From Anaerolineae bacterium (GTDB lineage: Bacteria > Chloroflexota > Anaerolineae > B4-G1), in assembly GCA_030612585.1 (NCBI GenBank), contig JAUWNP010000005.1, forward strand, positions 1 to 58,104: a DNA stretch of 58,104 nt, in the 5' to 3' direction. Made by a program: the position numbers and the translations under genes. Under the pieces are notes generated by a model that was given only the letters and a program-made list of their open reading frames with translations, ran no database searches and was not told the origin of the DNA. Positions 16,646-24,953 of the stretch are shown piece by piece. How positions within the stretch are numbered: position 1 is the first letter of the stretch; the number at the start of each line of letters is the position of its first letter.

Positions 16646-19156
16646 CTACGGCGTCAATACCAATACTCCCTCTGCATCCGCCTCCACGTCCGCCCGCTCC
16701 CACAGCATGGGGTGATACTCGATATTGCGCCAGGGGTCAATCATATCGTCGTAGTGGCGGTGATAGGGGTGACCGGATTGGCCTGTGGTATGCATTGAGA
16801 CCGAGCGGGTGAAGTCCTCCAGGTCCACAATCTGGCGTTGGGAGGGGACGCTCCTCAAGGTATAGGGGTCGTTCATGCTGTAGCCGGTGGCGTTGACCGT
16901 GCGGCTGGTGCCGTCCACCGACACAGGCCCCCGGTTAAAGATCGCCTCGATGGGGCCAATGCCGGATTGCCCCAGGCTCTGGTTCTCGAAGGTGGCGGTG
17001 TGCAGGTCGCCCCAGCGCCAGCGGGCCATATCTCGCCCCAGCATCTCGGTCAGTTCCTCCACCGCCCCCTCCAGCGCCCGCAGCAGGATCTCGTCCCGCG
17101 TCTCCACCTCGGGCGTGGTCACGTCATCGAACCAGGGGGAGGCCTCGTCCGCCAGGAGATCCACCAGCGCGACCGTCACCGTGCCCCGGGTCCGGCGCAG
17201 GAGATGCTCCCCCAGTTCGTCGCCGAAGGTGAGGTCTACCAGGTGCAGGCGGAAGGCTTCGAAGAGGGCGGCCCCGGCACTATCCCGCCCTGACCGCCCG
17301 TCCCACGCTCGCAACATCTCTAGCGCCTCCGCCAAGCGGTCTGAGCCCTGCCCTGAGCCTGCCGAAGGAGCCTGCCCTGAGCCTGCCGAAGGGAGAACTA
17401 ACAAATAGGGCAGGACGTCCTCTGCCCAGACAGGGCTGCTATTCCCATGCATGGCCTGTACGTCGGCCAGTGAGATGGAGGAATCAGCCTCGATCAGTTC
17501 CACGATCCGCCGCGCACGGTAGCCAGGGGCCCAGTCCATCGAGATGAAGTGGGGGAAGTCTGGCCCCACCACGGCGTTGTTGGCGGTGACGATGTATCCC
17601 TCCGGCGGGTTGAAGGCGCGGGGCAGTTCGTCGAAGGGAATGTAGTCCACCCACTCGTACTCATCGTTCCAGCCGGGCACCGGCATGGAACCGTTGCCGG
17701 AGGCACGGATAGGAATACGGCCGGGGGCCTGGTAGCCGATGTTGCCCTCCACGTCGGCGTAGACGAAGTTCTGGCTGGGCACGTCCCAGTACGAAAGCGC
17801 CTCCCGGAACTCCTCCCAGTTGCTGGCCCGGTCCAGGAGGACGACGCTGTGCATCATCGTGCTGGGCTGGAGCGCCGTCCAGGAGAGGGCCAGTGGCTGC
17901 CAGCCGAAGGCCCAATCATCCTCGGTGCCACCGGCTACGTCGTTGATGATGGGGCCGTGGTTGGTGATGCGCGCGAATATCACCACCGGCTCCTCCTCCC
18001 CGGCGACGGTGATCTCCTCGCGCACGATCTCCATATCCAGCCACTCCCCCTGGTACTCGTACTGGTTGGAGTTTTCGGGATTGACCCGCTCAATGAACAG
18101 GTCCTGCACGTCCGGTCCCAGGTTTGTGACACCCCAGGCGATGTGGTCGTTGTGGCCGATGATGACGCCGGGGGTGCTGGCGAAGGAGAAGCCGACCACA
18201 TTGTAGGGACAGTCCGGCCCCACCGGATCGCAGTGGAGGCCGATCTCGTACCAGATGGAGGGCATCTGGATGCCCAGGTGGGTGTCGTTGGCCAGGAGAG
18301 GCGTCCCCGTTTCAGTGCGGTTCCCGGCGATGACCCAGTTGTTGCTCCCCAGGCCTGCCCCGAGCAAAGCCGAGGGGCCTGCCCCGAGCGAAGCCGAGGG
18401 GCCTGCCCCGAGCCCCAGCGCGTGGGCCTCAAAGGCAGCCTCGGGCAGCGCCTGCAGCGTCGCCCCGGTCAGCGGATGCGGGACGATGACAGGGTGGTCG
18501 TCCGGGTAGGGGGGCATCAGTTCGCCCACGGCGGTGGTTCCCAGCCGGGCGGCGATGCGGGCGCGCAGCAGTTCGGCATCCATATTGCCCCCCAGGTCCC
18601 AGGCCATCACCTTGGCCCAGGTGAGAGTGTTGAGGGGGGTCCAGGGCTCTGGCTCAAACTTGACGCCGGTGAACCCCAGGATGGTGAACTCCAGCCCCAG
18701 CCGGCCCCGGTGGGTGGAGATGTAACCGTTGACCCCCTCGGCGTAGGCCTCCAGCGCTACCCACGTCTCGGCGTTCAGTTGCCCCAGTTCCTGAGCGGCG
18801 GTGCGGTGCCACCCCAGGGTGCGAATGAAGCGATCGGAGTCCAGCGCGGATTCACCCAGTATCTCGGCCAGCCGCCCGGAGCCGATGCGCCGCGAGAACT
18901 CCATCTGCCAGAAACGATCCTGGGCGTGGACGTACCCCTGGGCGAAGAAGAGATCGTGGGTGTTGGAGGCATAGACGTGGGGAACGCCCCAACTATCGCG
19001 GATGATGGTCGCCTCCGCCTGCAGACCGTCCACGTGGAGCGTGCCATTGGTCTTGGGCCAGGGGCGGCGCACGGTGAAGAGACCGTAGCCTCCGATCAAC
19101 CCCAATACCAGCACGACGACGGCGATTACAGCGATGATCCTGGACAATGTACGCAT
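16646..19156 (-). CDS. Penicillin acylase family N-terminal-nucleophile hydrolase
   Basis: An 836-residue membrane-anchored or secreted precursor: hydrophobic N-terminus (residues 5-27), alpha-chain motif RDSWGVPHVYASN and AQGYVHAQDRFWQMEF. The autoprocessing site is GLG|SNNWVIAGNRT, with Ser271 as nucleophile of the beta chain. Further family motifs are ANDTHLGIQMPSIWYEI and the late HGN segment (MHGNSSP). Members cleave amide bonds of acylated amines or acyl-homoserine lactones; the substrate is not predictable. Two short repeats are inserted in frame: eight-residue LGAGPSAS-like units exactly in the spacer before Ser271, and PSAGSGQA units in the beta chain. ATG 19156 follows AAGGAGGAG. 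Confidence 0.9.
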   Translation of the reverse strand: MRTLSRIIAVIAVVVLVLGLIGGYGLFTVRRPWPKTNGTLHVDGLQAEATIIRDSWGVPHVYASNTHDLFFAQGYVHAQDRFWQMEFSRRIGSGRLAEILGESALDSDRFIRTLGWHRTAAQELGQLNAETWVALEAYAEGVNGYISTHRGRLGLEFTILGFTGVKFEPEPWTPLNTLTWAKVMAWDLGGNMDAELLRARIAARLGTTAVGELMPPYPDDHPVIVPHPLTGATLQALPEAAFEAHALGLGAGPSASLGAGPSALLGAGLGSNNWVIAGNRTETGTPLLANDTHLGIQMPSIWYEIGLHCDPVGPDCPYNVVGFSFASTPGVIIGHNDHIAWGVTNLGPDVQDLFIERVNPENSNQYEYQGEWLDMEIVREEITVAGEEEPVVIFARITNHGPIINDVAGGTEDDWAFGWQPLALSWTALQPSTMMHSVVLLDRASNWEEFREALSYWDVPSQNFVYADVEGNIGYQAPGRIPIRASGNGSMPVPGWNDEYEWVDYIPFDELPRAFNPPEGYIVTANNAVVGPDFPHFISMDWAPGYRARRIVELIEADSSISLADVQAMHGNSSPVWAEDVLPYLLVLPSAGSGQAPSAGSGQGSDRLAEALEMLRAWDGRSGRDSAGAALFEAFRLHLVDLTFGDELGEHLLRRTRGTVTVALVDLLADEASPWFDDVTTPEVETRDEILLRALEGAVEELTEMLGRDMARWRWGDLHTATFENQSLGQSGIGPIEAIFNRGPVSVDGTSRTVNATGYSMNDPYTLRSVPSQRQIVDLEDFTRSVSMHTTGQSGHPYHRHYDDMIDPWRNIEYHPMLWERADVEADAEGVLVLTP
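17341..17392. repeat. In-frame repeat inside penicillin acylase gene (beta chain)
   Basis: Two copies of a unit close to cctgccctgagcctgccgaa encode PSAGSGQAPSAGSGQG in the minus-strand protein. It resembles the ones at 18352-18413 and looks like an inserted dispersed repeat that kept the frame. Confidence 0.8.
18352..18413. repeat. In-frame 24-bp repeat at the acylase processing spacer
   Basis: About 2.5 copies of a 24-bp unit (ggcctgccccgagcgaagcc plus gagg) encode LGAGPSAS units immediately before the autoprocessing Ser. The insertion falls in the linker that is cut out during maturation of this family, which would explain tolerance. Confidence 0.85.
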
Positions 19157-19256
19157 GGTTCTCCTCCTTATCGTGGTCACTTCTCACGTTACTTCCGCCT
19201 CCACCCTCACCCCACCAAACTCCTCCGGCAGCATCACCGCTTGCCAATGCGCCATC

Positions 19257-20165
19257 CTAGTCAGGCCGGTCGGGGTAGAAGTCTATCACCTTCTGTCCCT
19301 CCACCTGGGAAAGTGCTGCCGCCCGGCCCTGCACGGCCTCGGGCACGATGGCCACACCGGTGACCTGCGCCACCGTTTGAGTGAGCGCTTCCAGCGGTAA
19401 GGCCAACCCAACCAACGTGCGTGACTCGTCCAGGGTGAAGCGTGCCCCGCCGGGACCATAGGCCCAGTCCCCTTTAGCCGGGTCCCACACCAGGAAATAG
19501 GTCGCGTACTCCCCACTGGAAGGGTCATAGTAGGCGGCGACGGCCACCTCCATTCCCAGGTCGGGGTTGATACGGGACGAGCCCACCGGCCGGCCAGTCT
19601 CGACGTCGCCGTCCAGATCAAGTGCGAAGAGCCATTCCGTGTACCCCGCCGGCGGATCAGGAACTGGCTCGTAGAGGGCGATCCATAGCAGCACTTCCTC
19701 CTCGGTGGCCCATTCGGCCAATGCCGCTGGCACCCCTTCGGTGGCCTGAAACACCACTCGCAGGTCGGCGTCTACGCTGGCAACGCGGATGTCCACGCCA
19801 CCGGGAACTCCCTCGACTGGGCCTCCGCTCTCGTAGGTGCCCACATCGTCCTGAGGGTCGGCCGGCGGGGTAGGGGAAAGATCCGATGTCGGGGGCGGTA
19901 TCGGTATTGCTGTTTCGGTTGGTGGGGGAGTGTCCGTCGGCGCTGGCGTGAGCGACGTTGTGGGAGTCACCGGCGCAGCAGTAGCCGGTGGGGTGGCAGT
20001 TGGAGTTGGCTCTGGTGCAGACGGAAACAACCTGCTCACAGCCAGTGCTGCTCCAACACACAAGGCGAGAACGGTCAGACCGAATAACACCAGCAAGGCT
20101 ACTTTCCTACGGCGCTCCCGCTTATCCTCCCATCGTGCAACTCTGAGAGTCGGCTTTCTTCTCAT
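19257..20165 (-). CDS. Membrane-anchored extracellular protein, paralog A
   Basis: 302 residues: cytoplasmic basic N-terminus (RWEDKRERRRK), one transmembrane helix (~residues 22-42, VALLVLFGLTVLALCVGAAL), a Thr/Pro-rich linker of about 70 residues and a C-terminal globular domain of about 190. The globular part contains DPQDDVGTYESGGPVEGVPGGVDI, ALDLDGDVETGRPVGSSRI and a closing GQKVIDFYPDRPD. I do not recognise the family; the pattern of a predicted beta domain with a DLDGD motif suggests a secreted binding domain. It is a tandem duplicate of the next gene upstream (20272-21207), sharing the same C-terminal ten residues. ATG 20165 follows GTGAGG. Confidence 0.75.
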   Translation of the reverse strand: MRRKPTLRVARWEDKRERRRKVALLVLFGLTVLALCVGAALAVSRLFPSAPEPTPTATPPATAAPVTPTTSLTPAPTDTPPPTETAIPIPPPTSDLSPTPPADPQDDVGTYESGGPVEGVPGGVDIRVASVDADLRVVFQATEGVPAALAEWATEEEVLLWIALYEPVPDPPAGYTEWLFALDLDGDVETGRPVGSSRINPDLGMEVAVAAYYDPSSGEYATYFLVWDPAKGDWAYGPGGARFTLDESRTLVGLALPLEALTQTVAQVTGVAIVPEAVQGRAAALSQVEGQKVIDFYPDRPD

Positions 20166-20271
20166 GATGGCCTCACTTTCATAATGGTCTCGCTGTTTAT
20201 TAGCCTCCGCTACAGATGGGACTCTGTCGTCATCGCCTGTGCCTTTGTCTGTGCCCCTACTCTTCACGGAC

Positions 20272-21207
20272 CTAGTCGGGCCGGTCGGGGTAGAAGTCTA
20301 TCACCTTCTGTCCCCCTGCGTAGAATTGCACCGCCGCCCGACCCTTCACGTCCCCAGGCACGAGCGTTATGCCGGTGGTCTGTTCCACGTTTTCTGTCAG
20401 AGTCTCCAGCGGCAGGGCCAGCCCGATCAGTGTGCGCGCCTCATCCAGGACAAAGCGAGGCTTATCAGGCTTCGACACCAGGGCCAGTTTTGCCTGGTCC
20501 CACACCAGCAAGTAGGGCTCGTACTCTCCGCTGGCATCGTTGTATGAGACACCGACGGCTACCTCGTACCCCAGGTCAGGGTTGACGCGAACTGCACCCG
20601 CCGGGCGGCCGGTGGCCATGTCCCCGTCCAGATCCAGCACGAAGACCCAGTCAGTGAACACCGTTGGCGGATCGGGGACCGGATCGTAGAGGGAAATCCA
20701 CAGCAGCACCTCGTCCTCGGTGGCCCATTCAGCCAATGCCGCTGGCACCCCTGCGGTAGGCTGCAGCACCACTCGCAGGTCGGCGCCCACGCTGGCGGCA
20801 CGGATGTCCACGCCATCGGGAACTCCCTCGACCGGGTTTCCGCTCTCGTAGATACCCACGTCGCCCTGGGGGTCGGACAGCGGAGTGGGGGAGGGTTCTG
20901 GTGTCGGTGTGGCGGGTGGAGTGAGTATGGATGCCGGTGTCTTGGTCGGCGTGGGAGTATCCGCCGGTCTGGGCGTGATCATCACAACAACTGGTGCTGT
21001 GGCAGTTGGCGTGGGTATCACTGCGGAAGTCATCGGCACAACAACAGCCGGTGACGTGGCAATTGGCATTGGCTCTGGCGTGGGCCGGAATAAACTGCGT
21101 ACAGCCAGCGCTGCTCCAACACACAAGGCGAGGACGACGAGCCCGAATACCATCATCCAGACTACTTTCGTACGCTGTTGGGCCATTAAGTCGGGATATT
21201 CGCGCAT
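20272..21207 (-). CDS. Membrane-anchored extracellular protein, paralog B
   Basis: 311 residues with the same plan as its downstream neighbour: short cytoplasmic tail, transmembrane helix (VVWMMVFGLVVLALCVGAAL), Thr/Pro/Val-rich linker, then a globular domain with DPQGDVGIYESGNPVEGVPDGVDI, LDLDGDMATGRPAGAVRVNP and GQKVIDFYPDRPD. Function unknown. The duplicate pair lies about 100 bp apart in the same direction. GTG 21213 is possible, but ATG 21207 has GGAG at better spacing. Confidence 0.75.
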   Translation of the reverse strand: MREYPDLMAQQRTKVVWMMVFGLVVLALCVGAALAVRSLFRPTPEPMPIATSPAVVVPMTSAVIPTPTATAPVVVMITPRPADTPTPTKTPASILTPPATPTPEPSPTPLSDPQGDVGIYESGNPVEGVPDGVDIRAASVGADLRVVLQPTAGVPAALAEWATEDEVLLWISLYDPVPDPPTVFTDWVFVLDLDGDMATGRPAGAVRVNPDLGYEVAVGVSYNDASGEYEPYLLVWDQAKLALVSKPDKPRFVLDEARTLIGLALPLETLTENVEQTTGITLVPGDVKGRAAVQFYAGGQKVIDFYPDRPD

Positions 21208-21407
21208 GACCACTCCACTTCATAGCGGAACTTGTCAATTCTTTCTGCACTCACCATCTCTCCCCCTACTCGCTCCTAAGCCGGCACACCTCCGCATCCA
21301 CGCGGGTCTCGTCCACAGGGTGGAAACAGCGATGGACATCCTTGTACTCCCTCTCGCCAGTTGGTGCTATTGTAGCACAGAAGTTGATTGGAGGGTAGTT
21401 CAACGCG
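21208..21407. other. Spacer between rnpB terminator and paralog B
   Basis: No gene supported. A -10-like CTACAAT occurs on the minus strand near 21374-21368 and could start the paralog transcript, but no matching -35 was found. Confidence 0.4.
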
Positions 21408-21440
21408 AAAGCGGCGTGCTCTTCAGAGAACACACCGCTT
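21408..21440 (-). terminator. Likely rnpB terminator
   Basis: On the minus strand AAGCGGTGTGTTCTC, loop TGA and AGAGCACGCCGCTT form a 12-14 bp stem (G-T pairs allowed) directly after the 3' end of RNase P RNA. The T-run is short (TTTCG), so it is a weak intrinsic terminator or an RNA-end hairpin. Confidence 0.55.
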
Positions 21441-21443
21441 CGT

Positions 21444-21923
21444 GGCACCCAAGCCGGCCGATAAGCCGGGTTCTGTCGTGGGCGATCATCTATCTAGGAC
21501 GGCGGTTGCCTGCCGCCTCTAGCGACCTACCCGGGACTCGGACGGGGCGGGCCGCCCCGCGCCCGCCGAAGCGGGTCTTGCCCCTGCTTGGCCTTGCTCC
21601 CGGTGGGGGTTGCCTGGCCGCCGCTGTCACCAGCGACGCCGGTGGTCTCTTACACCACCTTTTCACCCTTACTAGGTTGGTAGATTGGTAGTTAGTAGAT
21701 TGGTACATTGGTGGCCTACCGAACCGCTACCAGTTTCCCAATTTACCAGTTTACCAATCTACCAACCTAGCGGTCTGCTTTTCTGTGGCCCTTTTCCGTC
21801 GGGTCACCCCGCCTGGGTGTTACCCAGCACCGTGCCCTATGGAGCCCGGACTTTCCTCCCCCTGTGGGGCCAGTCAGGAGACCGGCTCCCACAAGCGGCG
21901 ATCGCCTGGCCGACTTGGGCGCC
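21444..21923 (-). ncRNA. rnpB: RNase P RNA, bacterial type A, with expanded P12
   Basis: The catalytic RNA that matures tRNA 5' ends. Conserved blocks in order on the minus strand are GAGGAAAGTCCGGGCTCC (near 21859-21842), CAGAAAAGCAGACCGC (21785-21770), TAAGGGTGAAAAGGTGG (21671-21655), GGTAGGTCGCTAGAGG and ACAGAACCCGGCTTATCGG near the end. The ends GGCGCCCAAGTCGGCC and GGCCGGCTTGGGTGCC pair as P1. Total length about 480 nt is long for the class; the excess is a 99-nt repeat insertion at the P12 position. Confidence 0.95.
21672..21770. repeat. Dispersed inverted repeat forming the P12 arm of rnpB
   Basis: CTAGGTTGGTAGATTGGTA and its exact complement bound a 99-nt segment of ACCAATCTACCAA-type units. 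It lies between GACCG and TAAGGGTGAAA, where helix P12 normally sits. The same unit family is present at about 2255-2278 and 47441-47545. Confidence 0.88.
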
Positions 21924-21929
21924 AATTGT

Positions 21930-21957
21930 ATGATAACATACTGTCAGTGGGTGTCAA
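21930..21957 (-). promoter_or_regulatory. Sigma-70 type promoter of rnpB
   Basis: TTGACA (21957-21952), 16-bp spacer, TATCAT (21935-21930), with the RNA 5' end 7 bp downstream. The -35 overlaps the last codons of the upstream gene. Confidence 0.85.
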
Positions 21958-22388
21958 GGGGTGTTCTCCTCCCACTGTCCAAATCGCCGCCGGAGTTCAC
22001 CTGCCGCCAGGTCGCCGGCCGCCTCGACCACTTTGCCCAGGACGGGGTTGACCAGCAGTGAGGCCACGCTGCCGGCGACGGAGGGTAGATGCTCGACGAA
22101 CCAGTCCCGCACCCGTTCCATCGTGCTCAGGTCGGGCTCCTCGGCGGTGGTCACATGCTCCAGCGTGTCTACCTGTGCCTGCGCCTTGCCCACCAGTTCG
22201 GGCGAGGCCTCAGCTGCCACGCGCTCCCGCAGACCGGCGAACAGAGCGCGCAGCGCCTCCAGGTCCGCCGCCGTCACCCCTCGCGCATCCCAAGACTCGA
22301 CGATGATGTCGCCCTTGCCGGTGTGCACCGGCCCGCTCACCGACCCGATGTGGACCTCGAAGGTATCACCCGTGTGTCGTTTGGTCAT
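21954..22388 (-). CDS. Small protein with HTGKGDII motif and amphipathic C-terminus (unknown operon, gene 3)
   Basis: 144 residues. The N-terminal VHIGSVSGPVHTGKGDIIVE is a short predicted beta hairpin shared with the first gene of the operon (THVGDVAGAVHTGRGDIIHI). Then comes a helical region, and a C-terminal segment (LPSVAGSVASLLVNPVLGKV) of small and hydrophobic residues ending in ELRRRFGQWE. No family is recognised with confidence. The C-terminal segment could associate with membranes (inference). ATG 22388 follows AAGGAG; the gene starts 13 bp after gene 2. Confidence 0.72.
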   Translation of the reverse strand: MTKRHTGDTFEVHIGSVSGPVHTGKGDIIVESWDARGVTAADLEALRALFAGLRERVAAEASPELVGKAQAQVDTLEHVTTAEEPDLSTMERVRDWFVEHLPSVAGSVASLLVNPVLGKVVEAAGDLAAGELRRRFGQWEENTP

Positions 22389-22401
22389 CGCTTCTCCTTG
22401 A

Positions 22402-23865
22402 TTACTCCGGTGGCTTGTAGTAGAGGATCTGGAAGTCGGCCGTGCTCTGCGGATCGCTATCAATGTAGAGCGTCACGCTATAACTCCCGCCAGGAAGCAC
22501 CGACCTGCTCTCGTCGTAGTAGACCACCCAGTGTTTGCCATCCGTCCCATCCATTCCCACGTCCCGGAAATCCTCTGGTCGCGGCAACTCCTGGCCATTG
22601 CGCATCCATACCGCCTGCCACTCCGCCCCGTCGCTCATCCCCACGTAGTCAAAGATGGCATAGACTGTTTTAGTCTTCCAATCGAAGGTGTTATCCGGCG
22701 CGGTGAGAATCGGCGTGCCGTCGGGCTGCACGCCCAGAGCAATGATGATTTTGCCGAAAGTTAGGGGCGTCGGCCCGACGATCGTGAAATTCACCCGCTG
22801 TGGCTCCTCCTCGCCCACGCCCAGCGCGACCTCGTACTCCCCACTCGGTAGCGGCAACCTGCCCGGTTGGTAGTATTCCAATTGGCCACTCCCAACGCTG
22901 GTACCCGACCACGCCTCGCTGCTCTCGTGCACCCTCTCTCCATCGAAGTAAATGGCGCGGGTGACGGACAGGCCAGCACACAGCCCCTCATAATCGTAGG
23001 TGACATAGAGGACACGGATACCGGACGTGAACTCGGTGTAGTCGACTCCAGAGGGCACATCGGAGACCCGCACGTTGCCCACCTGCGGCTTCCCTGCCAA
23101 CACCTCGAAAGTACGGTTCGCCACCGGCTGGTCCTCCACCAGGAATGCTAACTCATATTGTCCTGCTGCGAGAGGGTTACCATCAGGCAAGGTCACTCGC
23201 ACTGTGCTGCTGGTGCTACCCGTCTCCCAGGCCAGAGATGACTGCGCGGCGGCAATGTGGCCTGCCCTCGTCAACCGCCAACCCCAATGGGCATCAGCCG
23301 GTAGCGGCGCTGGAACAGCGAACTGGCCTATGATCTCGGTCGTGCCAGTGCAAAAGACCTGCGCCTGCAGCGCCGGGCCTCCCGTATCACCCCGGCCTAT
23401 CCCCACATCTATTCCCGCCACCGGGGTGGGTGGCACGGACGTGAGGGTGGGCGGCACGGGCGTGGGGGTAGGGCTGGGCGGGGGGCCGACCAGATGGGGG
23501 AACAAGAGCGATCCGGCGACGATGACCAACACCGCTGCCCCCACCAGTGCCCAGCCCAGGGGTGGCAGCAGCGTCCGCTTTTCCTCACGCTCCGGCTGGG
23601 GGCCGACCAACTGCCCGCGAGATAACGGTTGCAGCGCTGTGTCGGGATAGGTGCCCGTGGCGTCGTACAGGGTGTTGGCCAGGAAGCGCATCCAGGCCCG
23701 CAGTTGGCTGCGCTCGCCCAGGTCAGCGGTCACTGCCCCGGCGCGCTGCGCGTCGGCGATGAAGGACCTCACATCCTCCAGGAATTCCTCTCCTGTCTCG
23801 CCTTTCTCCTTGCGGGCGACCAGCACCTGGTACCGTTCTTGTAGTGTGTTGAAAAGGCCACTCAT
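22402..23865 (-). CDS. Single-pass membrane protein with extracellular beta domains (unknown operon, gene 2)
   Basis: 487 residues. A cytoplasmic helical N-terminus (1-100, LFNTLQERYQVLVARKEKGET) is followed by one transmembrane helix (~105-127, PPLGWALVGAAVLVIVAGSL), a Pro/Thr linker and three beta-rich extracellular modules. The last module has AIFDYVGMSDGAEWQAVW and SYSVTLYIDSDPQS, matching the repeated module of the lipoprotein protease at 34.8-37.1 kb (AFWDYAEMADGMTWEARW). The topology suggests an outside-binding domain linked to a cytoplasmic helical domain. It overlaps gene 1 by 4 bp (ATGA). Confidence 0.75.
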   Translation of the reverse strand: MSGLFNTLQERYQVLVARKEKGETGEEFLEDVRSFIADAQRAGAVTADLGERSQLRAWMRFLANTLYDATGTYPDTALQPLSRGQLVGPQPEREEKRTLLPPLGWALVGAAVLVIVAGSLLFPHLVGPPPSPTPTPVPPTLTSVPPTPVAGIDVGIGRGDTGGPALQAQVFCTGTTEIIGQFAVPAPLPADAHWGWRLTRAGHIAAAQSSLAWETGSTSSTVRVTLPDGNPLAAGQYELAFLVEDQPVANRTFEVLAGKPQVGNVRVSDVPSGVDYTEFTSGIRVLYVTYDYEGLCAGLSVTRAIYFDGERVHESSEAWSGTSVGSGQLEYYQPGRLPLPSGEYEVALGVGEEEPQRVNFTIVGPTPLTFGKIIIALGVQPDGTPILTAPDNTFDWKTKTVYAIFDYVGMSDGAEWQAVWMRNGQELPRPEDFRDVGMDGTDGKHWVVYYDESRSVLPGGSYSVTLYIDSDPQSTADFQILYYKPPE

Positions 23866-24530
23866 AATAGACCCCCTATCAAATGCGTGTACAGTCGCTG
23901 CACTTTTTCAACCACCCGGCGCAACTCCCGGTCGGCGAGGCTGAGGTAACAATCGCAGGCCTGATTGAACTCGTCGGCCAGGTCAACCAACCCCTCGGCG
24001 CTCCACCTTTCCTCCCTCAGCCTATCCTCTACCTCACGCCGCAGCAAGGCGATGCGTCTGCCCCAATCCGGCCGGGAGGCAACGATTCCCTCACGGCGGA
24101 GCGATTGCCGAATATACTCTACACCACTCTCAAAATCCATCAGCCGGTCCACTTCGGTCTGGCAGGATCGCCAGCCTCGTAGCAGTGTGCGCCCGTTCGT
24201 TGGTCTCGCTTCCACGTAGCTGAGAGAGCGCAGGTTGGCGTAGAAGGGGGAGAAGGCAGCCAGCACTTCGTGCAGGAGGTGGTGCAACTCCTTCCATTCC
24301 CCCAGTTGGGCCTGGAGCGCGGATAATTGTTGGAGTGCCTCTAGAAATTGTTCGCGTGTTTCCTCGTCGGTGGAGAGCGCGCGCCGCAGTGCGTCCGCAG
24401 CGCGCGTGGCCGCCAATTCCACCTTCTCAATGTGAATGATGTCACCCCGTCCAGTGTGCACTGCGCCAGCAACGTCACCCACATGTGTCTGGTAGTCGCT
24501 GCCACCAGAAGATTGTTCCGCATCGCTCAT
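23862..24530 (-). CDS. Helical cytosolic protein with HTGRGDII motif (unknown operon, gene 1)
   Basis: 222 residues. After a polar start, THVGDVAGAVHTGRGDIIHI (residues ~15-34) repeats the hairpin motif of gene 3; the rest is helical, acidic and Leu/Arg-rich (LEALQQLSALQAQLGEWKEL, CDCYLSLADRELRRVVEKVQ). No enzyme motif is visible. Similar short hairpin tags occur, as far as I recall, on signalling and STAND-type proteins of filamentous and Anaerolineae bacteria; this is not a family assignment. It is the first gene of a tight three-gene operon. Confidence 0.7.
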   Translation of the reverse strand: MSDAEQSSGGSDYQTHVGDVAGAVHTGRGDIIHIEKVELAATRAADALRRALSTDEETREQFLEALQQLSALQAQLGEWKELHHLLHEVLAAFSPFYANLRSLSYVEARPTNGRTLLRGWRSCQTEVDRLMDFESGVEYIRQSLRREGIVASRPDWGRRIALLRREVEDRLREERWSAEGLVDLADEFNQACDCYLSLADRELRRVVEKVQRLYTHLIGGLL

Positions 24531-24648
24531 TCGCTGCCCTCCCTGTCAACGGACTACAAGTCGTGCACGCCAATAGTAGAACCGCGCCAGCAACCAGTGC
24601 CAGCACTGTTGCACCTATCTCTCCTGCGACCCTGCTACTCAGCCAACG

Positions 24649-24830
24649 TCATTCCGAGCGACCGGAAGGAGCGCAGCGACTGAAGGAAGTCGAGGAATCT
24701 CCATGCCGAGGCCGCGCTTGTCATTGTAAGCAGAGATTCCTCGACTCGCTACGCTCGCTACTAATGACATCCTGTCATTGCACAATGAGTGGCGCATTCC
24801 GTTCGCGCCACGCGTAGCTCGGAATAACAC
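24649..24830. repeat. Large palindromic dispersed element (no coding)
   Basis: Nested inverted arms: TCATTCCGAGC near 24649 with GCTCGGAAT near 24827, and GTCGAGGAATCTC (24689-24701) with GAGATTCCTCGAC (24733-24745); an internal AATGACATCC-TGTCATTG is also paired. No open frame. It resembles a non-autonomous REP/MITE-like element. It occupies most of the 423-bp spacer between the unknown operon and rpsT. Confidence 0.7.
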
Positions 24831-24921
24831 ATCACGGGGAGCCTGAGCAGCAGCCCTATGACATAATTATAGTCAGACTGGCAGGCTTTACAAATTGGCT
24901 GAGTTGTTGTAAAATGACATT

Positions 24922-24930
24922 TGATAGAAT
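24922..24930 (+). promoter_or_regulatory. Extended -10 promoter of rpsT
   Basis: TGATAGAAT: TG, 1 bp, then TAGAAT (24925-24930). AGGAGG follows at 24939-24944, so the leader would be only about 15-20 nt. Confidence 0.6.
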
Positions 24931-24953
24931 CTGTCAGTAGGAGGAACTGAGCA

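Noticed and set aside
17549..19363. Long plus-strand open frame (604 codons) opposite the penicillin acylase gene
   Set aside because: Shadow of a GC-rich gene on the other strand: composition dominated by Gly/Arg/Val/Asp, no motif, no ribosome site, while the minus frame carries all acylase motifs.
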